From: Apostichopus japonicus
Lineage: Eukaryota > Echinodermata > Holothuroidea > Aspidochirotida > Stichopodidae
DNA: 64,000 nucleotides
Assembly: GCF_037975245.1 (NCBI RefSeq)
Contig: NC_092570.1
Coordinates: 16,779,418 to 16,843,417, forward strand
Direction: 5' to 3'
In this document: positions 24,227 through 38,800 of the stretch, in pieces
Layout: each line of letters opens with the position of its first letter
Position numbering within the stretch: position 1 is the first letter of the stretch
The notes under the pieces: generated by a model
What the model was told of the DNA's origin: nothing
The model's database searches: none
The model's input: only the letters and a program-made list of their open reading frames with translations
Position numbers and translations under genes: made by a program

Positions 24227-26080
24227 ATGGCGGACAGAGAATACCTGGCTATTGAATCATCGGTATGTTGTTCGTGTTCTAAAACAGCTACTCTGAAAAA
24301 GAGTTTTCCGTGTGGCCACAAAATTTGTCATTACCCATGTTTAGCAAATTTACGAAGTGGGAAATCTTCAAACGATGTAATGGTTTGTCCTAATTGCAGC
24401 AACGTAGATGACCGGACTAGTACAATGCCGAGAAGACTTCCACCAGAGCCCCCAAATTGCGACAACATGGAACGTATAGAACTTGCTAGACGTCTACTTG
24501 AAGGGAGTGATGTGGGTGAAACTAGAAAGATTTCTGTTCGTATATTCTGCAAACATTCGTCGAACGCTTCGAATCAATCTTCATGTGATAAATCGTGTGA
24601 TACCGGAGCAACTCCTAAACAGGAGGAGAGTGGATTCCAAATCGGTCATCACACTGATTTGGAGAAGAAGTTATCTGACCGTTTGAAAGATCTTAAGGAA
24701 GCCGAGAAGAAGCTCCCAGATGCTATTGATAAGTCTCAAACAGATTACAGGAAAAAACTTAATACACTTGGGGAAAAGGTACGAGATGCTGCAGTCGAAG
24801 TCAAATTAAAAGTAGACGAGGAAGAAAGTAACCTTTTACATTTGCTCGGGGAAGCGGCATCTGAAAGAAGTAAACATTGTATACACATGTACGAAGCATA
24901 CGATGAATTGCTCGAAAAGGAACACCAAGTAGAAGATAGGTTGATGAAAGCAGTGGCAATGAGAGGGGAGACGAAACATCAAGCTTTGAGGGATATTGAG
25001 ACGAGCATCAACGAGCTGAACAGCAAGGCAAGAAGCATTGAGAGCCAATGCAAGGAGAAGATGTTTAACCTGTCTTTCAGTTGTTGTACTAACAAAGACG
25101 GAACTCTCTTGGGTAAAATAATCGAGAAGAAATTAAATCCGCGAAGTTCTTCAGAGCGGCTACATAAACCACCTGAAAGATCATTAAAGCTGCCCAATCT
25201 GGACAAGAAGCCACATATTATCCTCAGCAGTTTCTGTGTTGGAATTGTTTGGTTGGAGGAGAACAAATTCGCTGCTGTCTTTGACAGGCTAAAGACGGAT
25301 GAGAAAGCCATAGAAATCCAAATATATACTTTATCTGCGAACGGAAGCGTGGATAAAAGTGGGCAGCCATTTCAAGTAAACAAAAATATTTGTGCTAATC
25401 AGGGTGAAATTTGTGTTTGCAATAAAGTTGGACCCGACAAAGCCAGTGTATTATTGGCTTTAGGAAAGGAAGTTATTCGAGTAACTGTAAATTTAAGTGG
25501 TCCTAACTTGAAATGGTTGAGCAAAACATCAAAGCTACGCAAAGTAGTTCATGGTTTATCGTGGGCTACAGATATTGATAAATGGTATGTGCTATTTGCT
25601 TCACCATGGACTATCTTTCTCGTTACCGAGTCAGTGTCTGCTTCTTCCAAGCGTGTGTTAGGGAGCAACTGGTACTATACTACTCTGTATTCGTTTCAAT
25701 CTTTAATTGCAGTGGCGGATATAAGTAAGAACGTATTCAAGATTTATGACATGAACAAGAATGACAAGTCCATGTCAATCTCACCAATGATTGAAATCGG
25801 AAAAGTCTGGCCTGCTAGCGTCACTTGTGACGAGGTTGCAGGTAAATGGTTCTTACTGTGGAAGACAATCGGCGGGAACGCGGGCAACCAAGGGGAATGG
25901 TTCATAACAACACATAGCATTTTGTGTCAGGACTACGGACTTGTCCGATGTGGTATACTTTCTGATGGTGATCCAATCGCAATCGCGATTGTAAATGGTC
26001 ACATGGCAATTCTTTATAACGGTGGCAAATTGTTTATGTTTGATGTTGGACGATCAAACATTTACATGCATGCTAGGTAA
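24227..26080 (+). CDS. RING finger / coiled-coil protein with degenerate B-box, 617 aa
   Basis: Paralogue of the gene at 6783-8750. The RING is C14-x2-C17-x11-C29-x-H31-x2-C34-x3-C38-x15-C54-x2-C57, with the same unusual three-residue gap between C34 and C38. At the place of the B-box only CKH (108-110) and a few cysteines to about residue 124 remain, so zinc binding there is probably lost. A long coiled-coil-like region spans about 147-290. The C-terminal domain (about 335-610) shares ADISxNVF, WPA, WFxLWK and a closing GGKLFxxD with the paralogue. The CDS is one exon; a splice acceptor lies 22 bp before the ATG, as in the paralogue. An out-of-frame ATG occurs five bases upstream. Likely an E3 ligase; substrate unknown. 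Confidence 0.85.
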   Translation: MADREYLAIESSVCCSCSKTATLKKSFPCGHKICHYPCLANLRSGKSSNDVMVCPNCSNVDDRTSTMPRRLPPEPPNCDNMERIELARRLLEGSDVGETRKISVRIFCKHSSNASNQSSCDKSCDTGATPKQEESGFQIGHHTDLEKKLSDRLKDLKEAEKKLPDAIDKSQTDYRKKLNTLGEKVRDAAVEVKLKVDEEESNLLHLLGEAASERSKHCIHMYEAYDELLEKEHQVEDRLMKAVAMRGETKHQALRDIETSINELNSKARSIESQCKEKMFNLSFSCCTNKDGTLLGKIIEKKLNPRSSSERLHKPPERSLKLPNLDKKPHIILSSFCVGIVWLEENKFAAVFDRLKTDEKAIEIQIYTLSANGSVDKSGQPFQVNKNICANQGEICVCNKVGPDKASVLLALGKEVIRVTVNLSGPNLKWLSKTSKLRKVVHGLSWATDIDKWYVLFASPWTIFLVTESVSASSKRVLGSNWYYTTLYSFQSLIAVADISKNVFKIYDMNKNDKSMSISPMIEIGKVWPASVTCDEVAGKWFLLWKTIGGNAGNQGEWFITTHSILCQDYGLVRCGILSDGDPIAIAIVNGHMAILYNGGKLFMFDVGRSNIYMHAR

Positions 26081-26523
26081 TGATATATTACAAGAATTAA
26101 ATTTGAACGAGAACGTTTAACAAGGATACTGCGTTTCATTACAAATATAGTCCAAGATTTATACGGTGGTTTATTTATCAAACGAAAGTAGAGTGTTAAG
26201 AACAATTGAAGTTTAATTGCATTCATGAAAAATATGGTTGTCGATTGCATGCTCATATTTAAGTATCACCACTCGAAAAAAAATCAATTATATCGACTGA
26301 TTGATTGTTTAAACGGAGGAATTACCGATACAGCTTTATCTTTGGATAATTGCCCGCTTCATCAAGCAATCTGTCAAAATTTATGGTCAAAATTGATTGT
26401 TATTTCTTTGTTTTTTTTCATTCATTGAATGTTGATTACTTAATAGATTAACTAGTCACAGGCAGAACCCATCGGATCAAGCTGTGAAAAGCACTCTTTT
26501 TGCAGATTAGCAACAGTACATCC

Positions 26524-26752
26524 ACGTGTAATTGATTGATTGATTGAATAATATATTGAATTTATTGACTGAATGACTGAATGAATGAATGAATGAATTA
26601 ATTAATTAATGAATGAATGAATGAATGAGTGAATGAATGAATGAATGAATGAATGAATGAATGAATGAATGAATGAATGAATGAATGAATGAATGAATGA
26701 ATGATTGATCGATCGATCGATTGATTGATTGGTTGGTTGGTTGGTTGGTTGG
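26524..26752. repeat. compound tetranucleotide microsatellite (TGAA)n and variants
   Basis: TGAT/TGAA/TTAA/TGAA blocks are followed by GATC and GGTT blocks. The shifts from one unit to another suggest point changes that then spread by slippage. Confidence 0.95.
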
Positions 26753-27065
26753 TTTGAATAAGTTTTTCCTTTGGTGTTTTTTTCGTGTCGTGCTTACTAT
26801 ACTAATATTCAGAAAGGTATATTTTTTTAATTAACTTTTTGTAAGAACGAGAGTTTAATCTAAGTACATTCAAATCAGTTGACTTATAAGGCATTTCGAC
26901 CATTTTTCATGGTTCGATTCTTTCATTTGACATTTGCTTTTTGACATCATTTCATTAAAAATCATTTTGGCTTTGAAATAGCAAAGACTCTATTAGGTTG
27001 CAAAGGTATTCTGTATTATAATCCTAATAATTTCTTATTAATATGTTTATGTCTTTCCAAACAGA

Positions 27066-27312
<247 letters not shown>

Positions 27313-27959
27313 CTACCAAGCCCCAAGCAATACAAACCACAACAGATACACGTCAATCCGCAAACTATAACATGTCCATGCATCCATCCCCCTACTTCAG
27401 ACCTTCCCAGGAGTACGATCTCTTTTGATAATTTTGTTTCCCTTCGTCTCCATAATTATGAACCTTGAAACATTCTAATTCAAATGGTTTCAAACATCGG
27501 TTTGCAATATCAACTCGATTTGATCGGTTGTCACGTGACGTTCTTATTGATTTTTATTCTTATAAATACGAGACAATACATAGATCATATCTTTGTGTGT
27601 AATTGTGTTCCTTTCTTATTATTACTTTTACCGATTTTATAAGCCATCTAGTATAAGCATTCAATATCACGCAATTTCTACTTGTCGGTAACTATAATAT
27701 CTTTCATCTGTGCAACGTATACAGGGGCTACTTATTCATTTAAATACGAATTAATAACTGGAAAAATGATTGATTAAGAGAGAGAATTATCAAATTCAAT
27801 TGAAGATAAAAAAAAAGGACTAAAAGATTTGTCACTCTGTTACCATCGTAGATGTTATATAATTGACTAAACACTAGCAATTTGACTCGTGGAGCTGCAT
27901 GGCCTATGAGCCGATTTTTCGAAAAGTTTGCGTATGGTGATATCTTTTTCTTTACTAGT

Positions 27960-28281
27960 TTCATAACCTTTCTGCAAGCATTCAAGCACATCGCACGTGT
28001 TTATTATTTACTTCCTTTTCATTCGCAATGCCTATTTAAGGATAGACTGCTAATTACTTTCAACTCGACAATAGGATACTTGGAACAATAATTGATTAAA
28101 TGAGCGTAAACTAATTACTATATTCATAACCATTCTGCAAGCATTCAAGCACATCCCACGTGTTTATTATTTATTTCCTTTTCATTCGCAATGCCTATTT
28201 AAGGATAGACTGCTAATTACTTTCAACTCGACAATAGGCTACTTGGAACAATAAGTGATTAAATGAGCGTAAACTAATTAC
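27960..28281. repeat. 163-bp tandem duplication
   Basis: 27960-28118 and 28123-28281 are near-identical, including CTGCAAGCATTCAAGCACAT and GACAATAGG(A/C)TACTTGG. No gene content is recognised. Confidence 0.9.
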
Positions 28282-29286
28282 CATGAAGTCAAATAGACAA
28301 CGGCTAAATATATAGGTTTCGAAACTCGGTCACCACGGATAATATTACTCGATACAGGGTAGATCAAAGCAACGATTTTATAGACTAGAAATTTATATTT
28401 TTTTCAAGTTGTTGGCCTACCTACCGAATGTTAAGATCTTCTGCGGAAGTTGATTAAAGAAAAAACCATTTCGTTTGTTAAGTTTACGAAATATGGAATT
28501 AAATACAATTAATGTGAAAAACATGACATAATTACAGAAGTAGTTACAATTCACGGCTAATACGTGCAGACAAAGTTACATAGTTTGCCAATGTTAAAAA
28601 GGAAGGCCTAATCTTGGAATGCTCCACTGTGAATTGTTTCTGATTTTTACTGGTGCGCTATATCAACAAAGATATCATCCGTGAAAATGTCGAAGGTAAG
28701 ACAAAGTTGTTTATATTTTAATAACACTTTTTATGTCATAGTACGATATTTGAGAATTGATTCTTATAGCTTTCAAAATATGTTTCCGCCATTGAGACAA
28801 TTTATCGTTTAATCTGTATAGTCAAACAAAAATATACCGGAGAGTCCCTCCATTTTGTGGTATATTTGTTGCCGAATTGGGTGCGATCAAATTCCGACTT
28901 ATTAAGATTTTTTTTTTAACCACTAAACAGGTTAATAGGTTCTTGCATACTCATTGTAAATTTTATATAATGAGGAGAAGTGCCTATGATTTATTCAATA
29001 ATGAGTTGAAAAGTTGTATGTAACAGTATGAAAACTGCCATGACTTATATTCATTAAACTAATCAGATATTGTTTAGCACGATCTACGTTTATTATAATA
29101 ATAATAAACTACGACATAATTTATTCAATTATTTGAGATCACTCAATTGTTTTCCCAACTGAACTTATTCAATAGTCACCCATGTTCGAACTTCAAATTC
29201 AGCATTTTACAGCCAACCTAGTCCAAGCAACATTCTCGTGCACAATACTTTAGCGGTGGGTGAGAGGGGTTGGGGTCTACCCCTCA
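28282..29286. other. no supported gene
   Basis: A+T-rich. An ATGTCGAAG/GTAAGA at 28687 could be a tiny first coding exon, but nothing downstream supports it. Confidence 0.5.
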
Positions 29287-29894
29287 TCGGCTGGCAGGGT
29301 CGGACTGGGTCTTAAAACTGGCCCGGGCAATTTCCACCTAGAACGGCCCATTATTCATTGATATGTTACTTACAAAGTGATCGCCGTCCTGGGGGAGGGG
29401 TCTAAGAAAGTTTTTTGAAGTTAAGAATGCAAAATGGTGCTATATTTCTCAATTTTGTAGGTTACAATAATCCTTTAACATGACCCAAAAATAATTTTCC
29501 AGAAGCAACACTTGATTAAACTGAGGAGACATAAAAACGTAAACAATAATAGACAAAAATATATGTTTTAGACTGGATTTTATTTAGTTTTTCAAGCATT
29601 TTGTGACAACATGCTTGGGAAAAAATTGATAAAAACCTAACTAAAATCCATTAGCATGCACGGACGGGTTGCTAATAGCACGTTCTTTTGTTACGAACTA
29701 ACAGACTAAATAACATGGTGATTTCATGAGCTGATTCCCACAGTTAAAAATATATTTCTACACAGCCCGTCTGTATTCTATGAACTACTGTGAAAATGGG
29801 CTGTAATTTCTACCAGACTCCCCAGCCCACCGGCCCACCGGCCCACCGGGCATTGCCCAACTGCCCGTGTGGCCAGTCCGCCACTGTCAGCTGG
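29287..29894. mobile_element. hAT-type element, 592 bp, TSD TC(G/A)GCTGG
   Basis: The element runs 29295-29886. The left end CAGGGTCGGACTGGG and the right end CCAGTCCGCCACTG are inverted. TCGGCTGG (29287-29294) and TCAGCTGG (29887-29894) match at 7 of 8 positions. The inside has no transposase. Confidence 0.8.
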
Positions 29895-30069
29895 TCAAGA
29901 CATGGACACGGACCTTTCTTGAAGGGCCTGAAGCAGAACAGGGATTTATAAAGGAGGGGTTGTTAAAGCCGACGGGCTAATGTAGAAGGGGGGTATGTGT
30001 GTCCTTCCAGAAAATAATTCAAGCATTAGAATGTCAAATGGTAAAATCTGAGCCTTATTAGAGACTGTA

Positions 30070-30585
30070 TGTATACACAGGGGCGTAGCGAGCGGGGGGT
30101 GTGGGGGTGTCACCCCCCCCCCCCCAATAATTTGGTCGCTGTCGGCAAATTTTGAGTCTGTCGGCAAAAGGAGAAAAGGTGAAGAGAGCGGAAGGGGAAG
30201 AAAGAAGGAAAGCTGAATAGAGAAAAGGAGAACGGAAGCTTCTTCCGTGCCAAATTTGACTTAAAATATACACCAGATTGCATCTAGGGACGTTTCAAAA
30301 CTAAAAATTTTCCAAAGGGGAGGGGTATACCCCCTACCCTTAGACCCCTCCCCCATTTCAGTCACCACTTCCAGATCCGTCAGCAAATCAAATTTGACTT
30401 AAAATATGCACCAGATTGCATCTAAGGACGTTTCAAAACTAAAAAATTTCCAAAGGGGAAGGGGACACCCCCTCCCCTTAGACCCCTCCCCCATTTCAGT
30501 CACCACTTCCAAATCCGTCGGCAAATCAAATTCTCCACACCCCCCCCCCCAACAAAAAAACCTTGGCTACGCCCCTATGTATACA
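30070..30585. mobile_element. hAT-type element, 500 bp, TSD TGTATACA
   Basis: The element runs 30078-30577. The ends CAGGGGCGTAGC and GCTACGCCCCTA are inverted, with TGTATACA on both sides. Inside, a unit of about 138 bp (from GACTTAAAATATRCACCAG to GTCACCACTTCC) is present twice in tandem. The same unit, diverged, appears in the hAT at 42959-43525, so the two are related families. Confidence 0.85.
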
Positions 30586-30825
30586 CTCAGTTAGTTCTGA
30601 AGGCAAGGTTGTGCGAAGAAAGGCTCTTGTGTGAGTTTCAAGATGGAATTGCACACCCCCAGCACTAATTGGATTTGCGCAATGGGCGTCTGGTCCAGGA
30701 GGAGTAGTCGGATTCTTGCCGTAGTGAACGTTAACACATGCCCCAAGTGAACAGTTCCCCCCACAACTGACGATGGAATTTGCCCCCCCCCCCCTACCAC
30801 AAACCCCTCTCTCGTCGCACGTCAA
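30586..30825 (-). other. possible relic coding segment next to the hAT
   Basis: On the minus strand an open frame with coding-like composition (CGGNCSLGACVNVHYG ... TLPSELTECI) runs into the hAT at 30577. On the other side of that element the same frame stays open for about 40 codons (30069 down to about 29946). No family is recognised and a 12-G run lies at the upstream end. It may be chance. Confidence 0.25.
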
Positions 30826-31478
30826 TCGCTATCAAAAGAGTTAACCATATTGAAACAATACTATTTATAATGGGTTTTGACTGTTTTCGGTGTCACGGCC
30901 GGAATATAGAATAGATGTTTGTAAACTTGTACCTTGATATTTATTGTTTTATGGGTCATATTCTATTCAACGGTTAGGATGTGTATTATCTTGGTCATTT
31001 GCCTTATGAACTGCCTGTATGCCAATATTTGACGGAAAAGCGTTGGGGGAGGGAGGAGTCGTTGCTAGAATGTCGCTTAATTTTTGTCAGTCTGTTTGTA
31101 TAGCTGGTTCAGTTTTTAAAATGAGATAATATCTCTTTCTCTCCTTTCATTTAGTTTTCTCATCTGGTCGCTCTTGTCATCCAGACCTCATCAGTGGCGA
31201 TTCTTTTGCGACCGATTTATGTTTTAAAACATTTAAATGTGCGGAAAACTCTTACCATAGCTTCATCAATTTGTAACAATGAGGGGGCGTCCTAGCATTG
31301 ACAGTTGATGTCCAGCTTCTGAGAAACGTTACACTTTTACAGTAAGTGGTGCATGTACAGTTACCAATTAAACATCTTTTTCTTTGATTGTAGGCCTATA
31401 GACTCAACAAAACGCAATTGTGGTGAAAATTTGCACATGATTGGTGGTACTGCAGTTACCCCGATACAACGCTGTGTC

Positions 31479-33826
<2,348 letters not shown>

Positions 33827-34805
33827 TTGGATGCAGTCACAGATATTAAAATGGGAACCAGCTACTTATATCTTACCATTCCAGCTCATCATAATACTTA
33901 CATTAGACACCATAAAAAAAAAATACTAATACTATTTATGAATGAAATATGACAAACTCAGTCACATCTTAAATTAATTCTTAACCCAACTGAAATGATC
34001 CATAACCAGCAAGTACAAAAAATAGCCTGATATTAGCTACTAAAATGTTATCATTCCAACTCATACTAATTGGATGCAGTCACAGATATTAAAATGGGAA
34101 CCAGCTACTTATATCTTACCATTCCAGCTCATCATAATACTTACATTAGACACCATAAAAAAAAAATACTAATACTATTTATGAATGACATATGACAAAC
34201 TCAGTCACATCTTAAATTAATTCTTAACCCAACTGAAATGATCCATAACCAGCAAGTACAAAAAATAGCCTGATATTAGCTACTAAAATGTTATCATTCC
34301 AACTCATACTAATATACTTACATTAGACACCATAAAAAATACTAATAATATTTATGAATGACATATGAAAAAAAGCAGCCACATTTTAAAGTAATTCTTA
34401 ACCCAACTGATATGATCCATAACACACCAGCGAGTACAAACAATAGCCTGATATCAGCTACTAAAATGTTATCATTCCAGCTCAACCTAACATACTTACA
34501 TCAGACACCGTAGAAAATACTAATAATATTTATGAATGACATATGACAACAGCAGCCACATTTTAAATTAATTCTTAGCCCAACTGATAAGATCCATAAC
34601 AAACCAGCAAGTACAAACAAAAGCCTGACATTAGCTACTAAAATGTTATCATTCCAGCTCAACCTAATATACTTACATTAGACACCATAAAAAATACTAA
34701 TAATATTTATGAATGACATATGACGAAAGCAGCCACATTTTAAATTAATTCTTAACCCAACTGATAAGATCCATAACACACCAACAAGTACAAACCAAAG
34801 CCTGA
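33827..34805. repeat. satellite-like array, monomers of 243 and about 178 bp
   Basis: Two near-identical 243-bp units (about 33828-34070 and 34071-34313) are followed by two and a partial unit of about 178 bp. All share ATACTTACATTAGACACC, ATTTATGAATGA and CTGATATTAGCTACTAAAATG. The first two units carry about 65 extra bases, beginning TTGGATGCAGTCACAGATAT. The array ends about 50 bp before a candidate splice acceptor at 34853. Confidence 0.9.
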
Positions 34806-34853
34806 CATTTTTCTTGTATGATCCGTTCTGTCATTGTTTGCATTCTCTTCCAG

Positions 34854-35002
34854 CCGAAAGCCAACCGGTAAACGTTCTCTACATTTTTCCGAAGGAAGCA
34901 CTCGAGCCTTTGGTCGCACGGTCACAGAGTTCTGAAAGTTTGACCAATTCCACCCACCACCAAGAAACCAAAGACACCATCGATTATTCAGAGGGGCATT
35001 AG
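34854..35002 (+). other. candidate terminal exon of an unidentified gene
   Basis: CATTCTCTTCCAG (AG at 34852-34853) is a good acceptor, followed by a patch richer in G+C than its surroundings. One frame runs 26 codons to TGA at 34933-34935 (RKPTGKRSLHFSEGS ... TVTEF). A second stays open to TAG at 35002. I do not recognise either, and no upstream exon is evident. Confidence 0.3.
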
Positions 35003-35686
35003 AATCATTACTACTGTAAGCGGTCAATTATCCTTTATCTTGGACTAAAACGTGTTTCAACACCAGTGGTGACTGGTGACCTACTGCTGACCTATCAACT
35101 ACGGCCAACTGATAGACTCATTGCAGACAAATAACTCTGGCTTCGCTCAGAGCGAAACAAACTAAATTATCAAAGTAAATCAACTATAAGAGGAGATTTT
35201 TAAAAATTTTGAAAGAAAGAATACAAATCGGTGGTTTTTACATCATTGATTTTCCTATTTGATGCAAGGTGGATTCTGATTGAGAAAAAACAACAACAAT
35301 AGTACAATGCTGGCAGTTGCTTCTACTTCTGCACCTCATCATCCCCATCCCCTCCCCCTCCTCCACCCATACCCAATCCCTTCCCCTCCATTCTTGTAGT
35401 TAAGAAAGATTACTTTCATCTATCTTGTGTCTGGCCTGGCTGATTAGCTTTACTCTGTAATTCATCGATAACGAAATAGTTTTGGTCAACCCCACCCACC
35501 CCCATCCTCAGCCCTCTCTAGCCTTTACCTTCGACCATGTCTTTTCTCAAAGTAAGAGAAACAGATATTTCAAGGGCAGGACCTTCTGCTATACTACTAA
35601 TGTAATCAAAAACAGTTTCCTCCATCGGACATGCAATTGTATCTCTTACTACAAGTATTCCAGGTCATTGCACATTCACAACCACT

Positions 35687-35848
35687 TCATAAGAAGACTT
35701 TTTCTTTTCCATGAGAAAATCTAGTGTCCAATTTAGCTGATTTCTTGATCAAATGTTTCCTCTGGGCATCATCAAATTTGTTGACTTGCAGGTCAATATC
35801 TCTGTCAAAGGGCCTCCTCTCATTCTTTTTCTCTCCTTCTCCCTCCTC
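35687..35848 (-). CDS. GPALPP1: GPALPP1 exon 5 with stop
   Basis: A CAACAG acceptor is followed by 53 codons with the best-conserved segment of the family (PFDRD, VNKFDDAQRKHLIKKS, TRFSHGK), then TGA at 35689-35687. Confidence 0.92.
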   Translation of the reverse strand, partial: EEGEGEKKNERRPFDRDIDLQVNKFDDAQRKHLIKKSAKLDTRFSHGKEKVFL

Positions 35849-38800
35849 CTGTTGAAAAAAAAATACCAAAAAAAACTGGATGAAAACATTTTGACACTTG
35901 TCAGAATTTCGAATATTTTTTCACTTCTTAAACATTTCCTGCTTTTTTATATAAATTTATACATTTACTGAATTATAAGTTGGGACTTGTCTACTCGCTG
36001 TACTTTTGTGACGTATAATACCGGTCGTTGGGGGCAACAAAATTTTTGGTTCAGATGTCTAAAATCGACTGTGGAAGTCGCCCAAAAAGATGACTGGTTG
36101 TTTACATCAGTTTCAATCGCATTGTAACTTAATTCCCCCCCAAGTAGGTAAAATGATAATTTGCTACCACCTCCACAGCTGGTGTGCTATTCACCAAACC
36201 TACACATATCTCCTACAGTGTACATTATACAGTGACTTTTTGGTCATTGTTATTTTGCTACATTTTTTCAGACAACTAAAGTTGCTGTTCGGACAATTAA
36301 ACTGTAAGGCTTGGTGGTTGTCCAGGGACAACCACAAAAACACAGTAGTCTGCAAAATGTCAGCAGTATATATTTGTCTGTCAACTTTGACCCTCAAAAA
36401 GTACCCCTAGTATTATTCACTGATGTACTAAGGTATTGCTTATTCTTAGTATTGCTTAATCTTTTTTATTCCCTCTCAAAAATAAACGTATTCCAAAAAT
36501 AATTCCCTTCAGACACTTGATGTTACATGTTACATTACACTATAAGATGTCTCTGTGTGGAAGAAACTTTGAATTGTACAAATTTTATGTTTGAGTTTTG
36601 TATGTGGCCATTATTTCACTAGCTAGGATATTTGTATATCACACTTATAACCCTTTAATTGCTAATACAGCATATGTACCTGTTTTCTTTTCCTGTTATG
36701 TGTATGCATATCACACTTATAACCCTTGCACTACTAATACAGCATACATACCAGATTTCTTTTCCTGTTATGTGTATGCATATCACACTTATAACCTTTG
36801 TACTACTAATACAACATACATACCTGTTTTCTTTTCCTGTTATGTGTATGCATCTCACACTTTACAACCCTTGCACTACTAATACAGCACACATACCAGT
36901 TTTCTTTTCCTGTTATGTGTATGCATATCACACTTATAACCTTTGTACTACTAATACATCATAGATACCTGTTTTCTTTTCCTGCTGTGTGTGTGCATAT
37001 CCATCAGTGACTTGCTTCTTTGGTTACTGTTGTAAGCTTCCACCTGTTCTGCTACTTGCCTGTCTTTTTCTGATATTTCAGGCTCTGGCTTTTCTTTCGA
37101 CTTCTTCTTCCCTTGAGTTTTTGCAACCAATTTCTCCTGCAAAGGCAACGATAATCTTAAATGTAAAATTTCTTCCAAAAAAAGAAAACAACAAAATCAA
37201 CAGGGGAGGAGGTGGGGGGAGGGGTGCACCATTATGAACAACAGTAACTTATGCCAAAACAAATCAGGTTAATATGTGCGAAAGATAATTAATTGCAAGC
37301 ATTTAAAAATACTCTTTATTTGGATCAGATGGGAGGGAGAAGGGTTAGGGAGGGAGGGAGGGGTATGGTGGTTGGTGGTACTCTTACAACCCTAAAGAAA
37401 CCTACAGCAATATGCCAGCCAAAGAGCTTGATGGCCATAAACTATAATGAAGTATAAATTATAAAGTTCTTTAGAGGTTAAGCAATGTATGTGAAAAGCT
37501 GTATAATACAGTATATATCTTTTTGAACCATGATATATGGCATTTTAGTAATGTACCATTTCTTTTTAAAATATACATGAAATCTTTAGTGAGGACAAAC
37601 ACAGACCCTTAGCTTCCTCTCTTGCTCCGCAGGTGTATCCGTCCACACTGACCGATCGTCGTTTTCAGGAAGAGCTTTCTTTCGGAAAGTTCTTGGTCCT
37701 GCTCCAAAAGATTTGAAGTTATCCGGCAACTCCATCATCCAAGCTTCCCGTTTGGGAGCTGCCACTGTATCCTGCATTGGAAAAATGACACATGACGAGA
37801 ATTAATCCATTAACCATAGGTTGCATTTTTCAGCTCTCTTGACCTCAAATTACTGAAACTTTATCTCTTCTGCAAACAGACTGGTTAGTTTGGAAGAGTT
37901 GATTTGTTCACACATTGCCATGTCTGCCTTGATCTGATAGTGATTTGGCTACTTGCTGTGTGAAGAGGCAGCTCAACTAAGGTGTGAAAAGATGGGACTG
38001 ATCACTCAGCTAACCAACTGGAAAAAACCTGCCGTTCAGTACAAACGGCGGGTTTTTGGATGCGACCTATAGCTAATGGACACTTTCGTGGCATGTGACA
38101 AATAACGCTTCAATTTTGTTGACACTTCAAACTCACTGGAGTATATTTCAGCAATTATTGATTCAACCCCGCTTTGATAAAATGGGAATTATATGGAGGG
38201 TTGAAACTAAAACCCTGTATGGACCTATTTGGAGACTTTAGGTAACTATTTCAGTCACCCAACATCTGGACATAATTCATGGATGAGTTTCTATAAGCAG
38301 AGGTACTGGAAACAGCTGACCAGTGGTGAACATGACATATGTAACAAAGTAATCTGAACACTTAAAGAAAAGAGAGCATTGCTATATATTCACCATCAGC
38401 ATGACTGGTTTGAAATGAGCCAATATTGACTAACTGAGACCCTTCTAAACAGCGATGATTTTTGTATCATAATGTCACATACCTTTTTCAGGCCAAAGTT
38501 GTTGCGTAGGGGGTAAGGATGGGAAGATTTGTGTGGGTGGCTGGGGTAATAGATGGGAGTTATGGGTGGAGAAAGGTGGGAAAGTCATGGCAGGGGTCGG
38601 GAGCTTTGGAGTGAGGTCAGGGACAGGGTCAGGTTTTTTTCTTTTTCTTCTTTTTTGTTTGTTTCTTATTTAAAGACACATATTTATGTATATTTTAAAC
38701 ATAAAGTATAGGGAGTGCTCTATTCGTTAAGCCATAAAGGTTTTTTAGAGCACTTCCCCTCACAACTCTTTGTATGTTTGTGACTTTATATTATTATCAC

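Noticed and set aside
36655-36964. Plus- and minus-strand frames with 24-residue periodicity
   Set aside because: The 72-bp unit is a multiple of three, so any stop-free unit gives a long frame; no evidence of translation.
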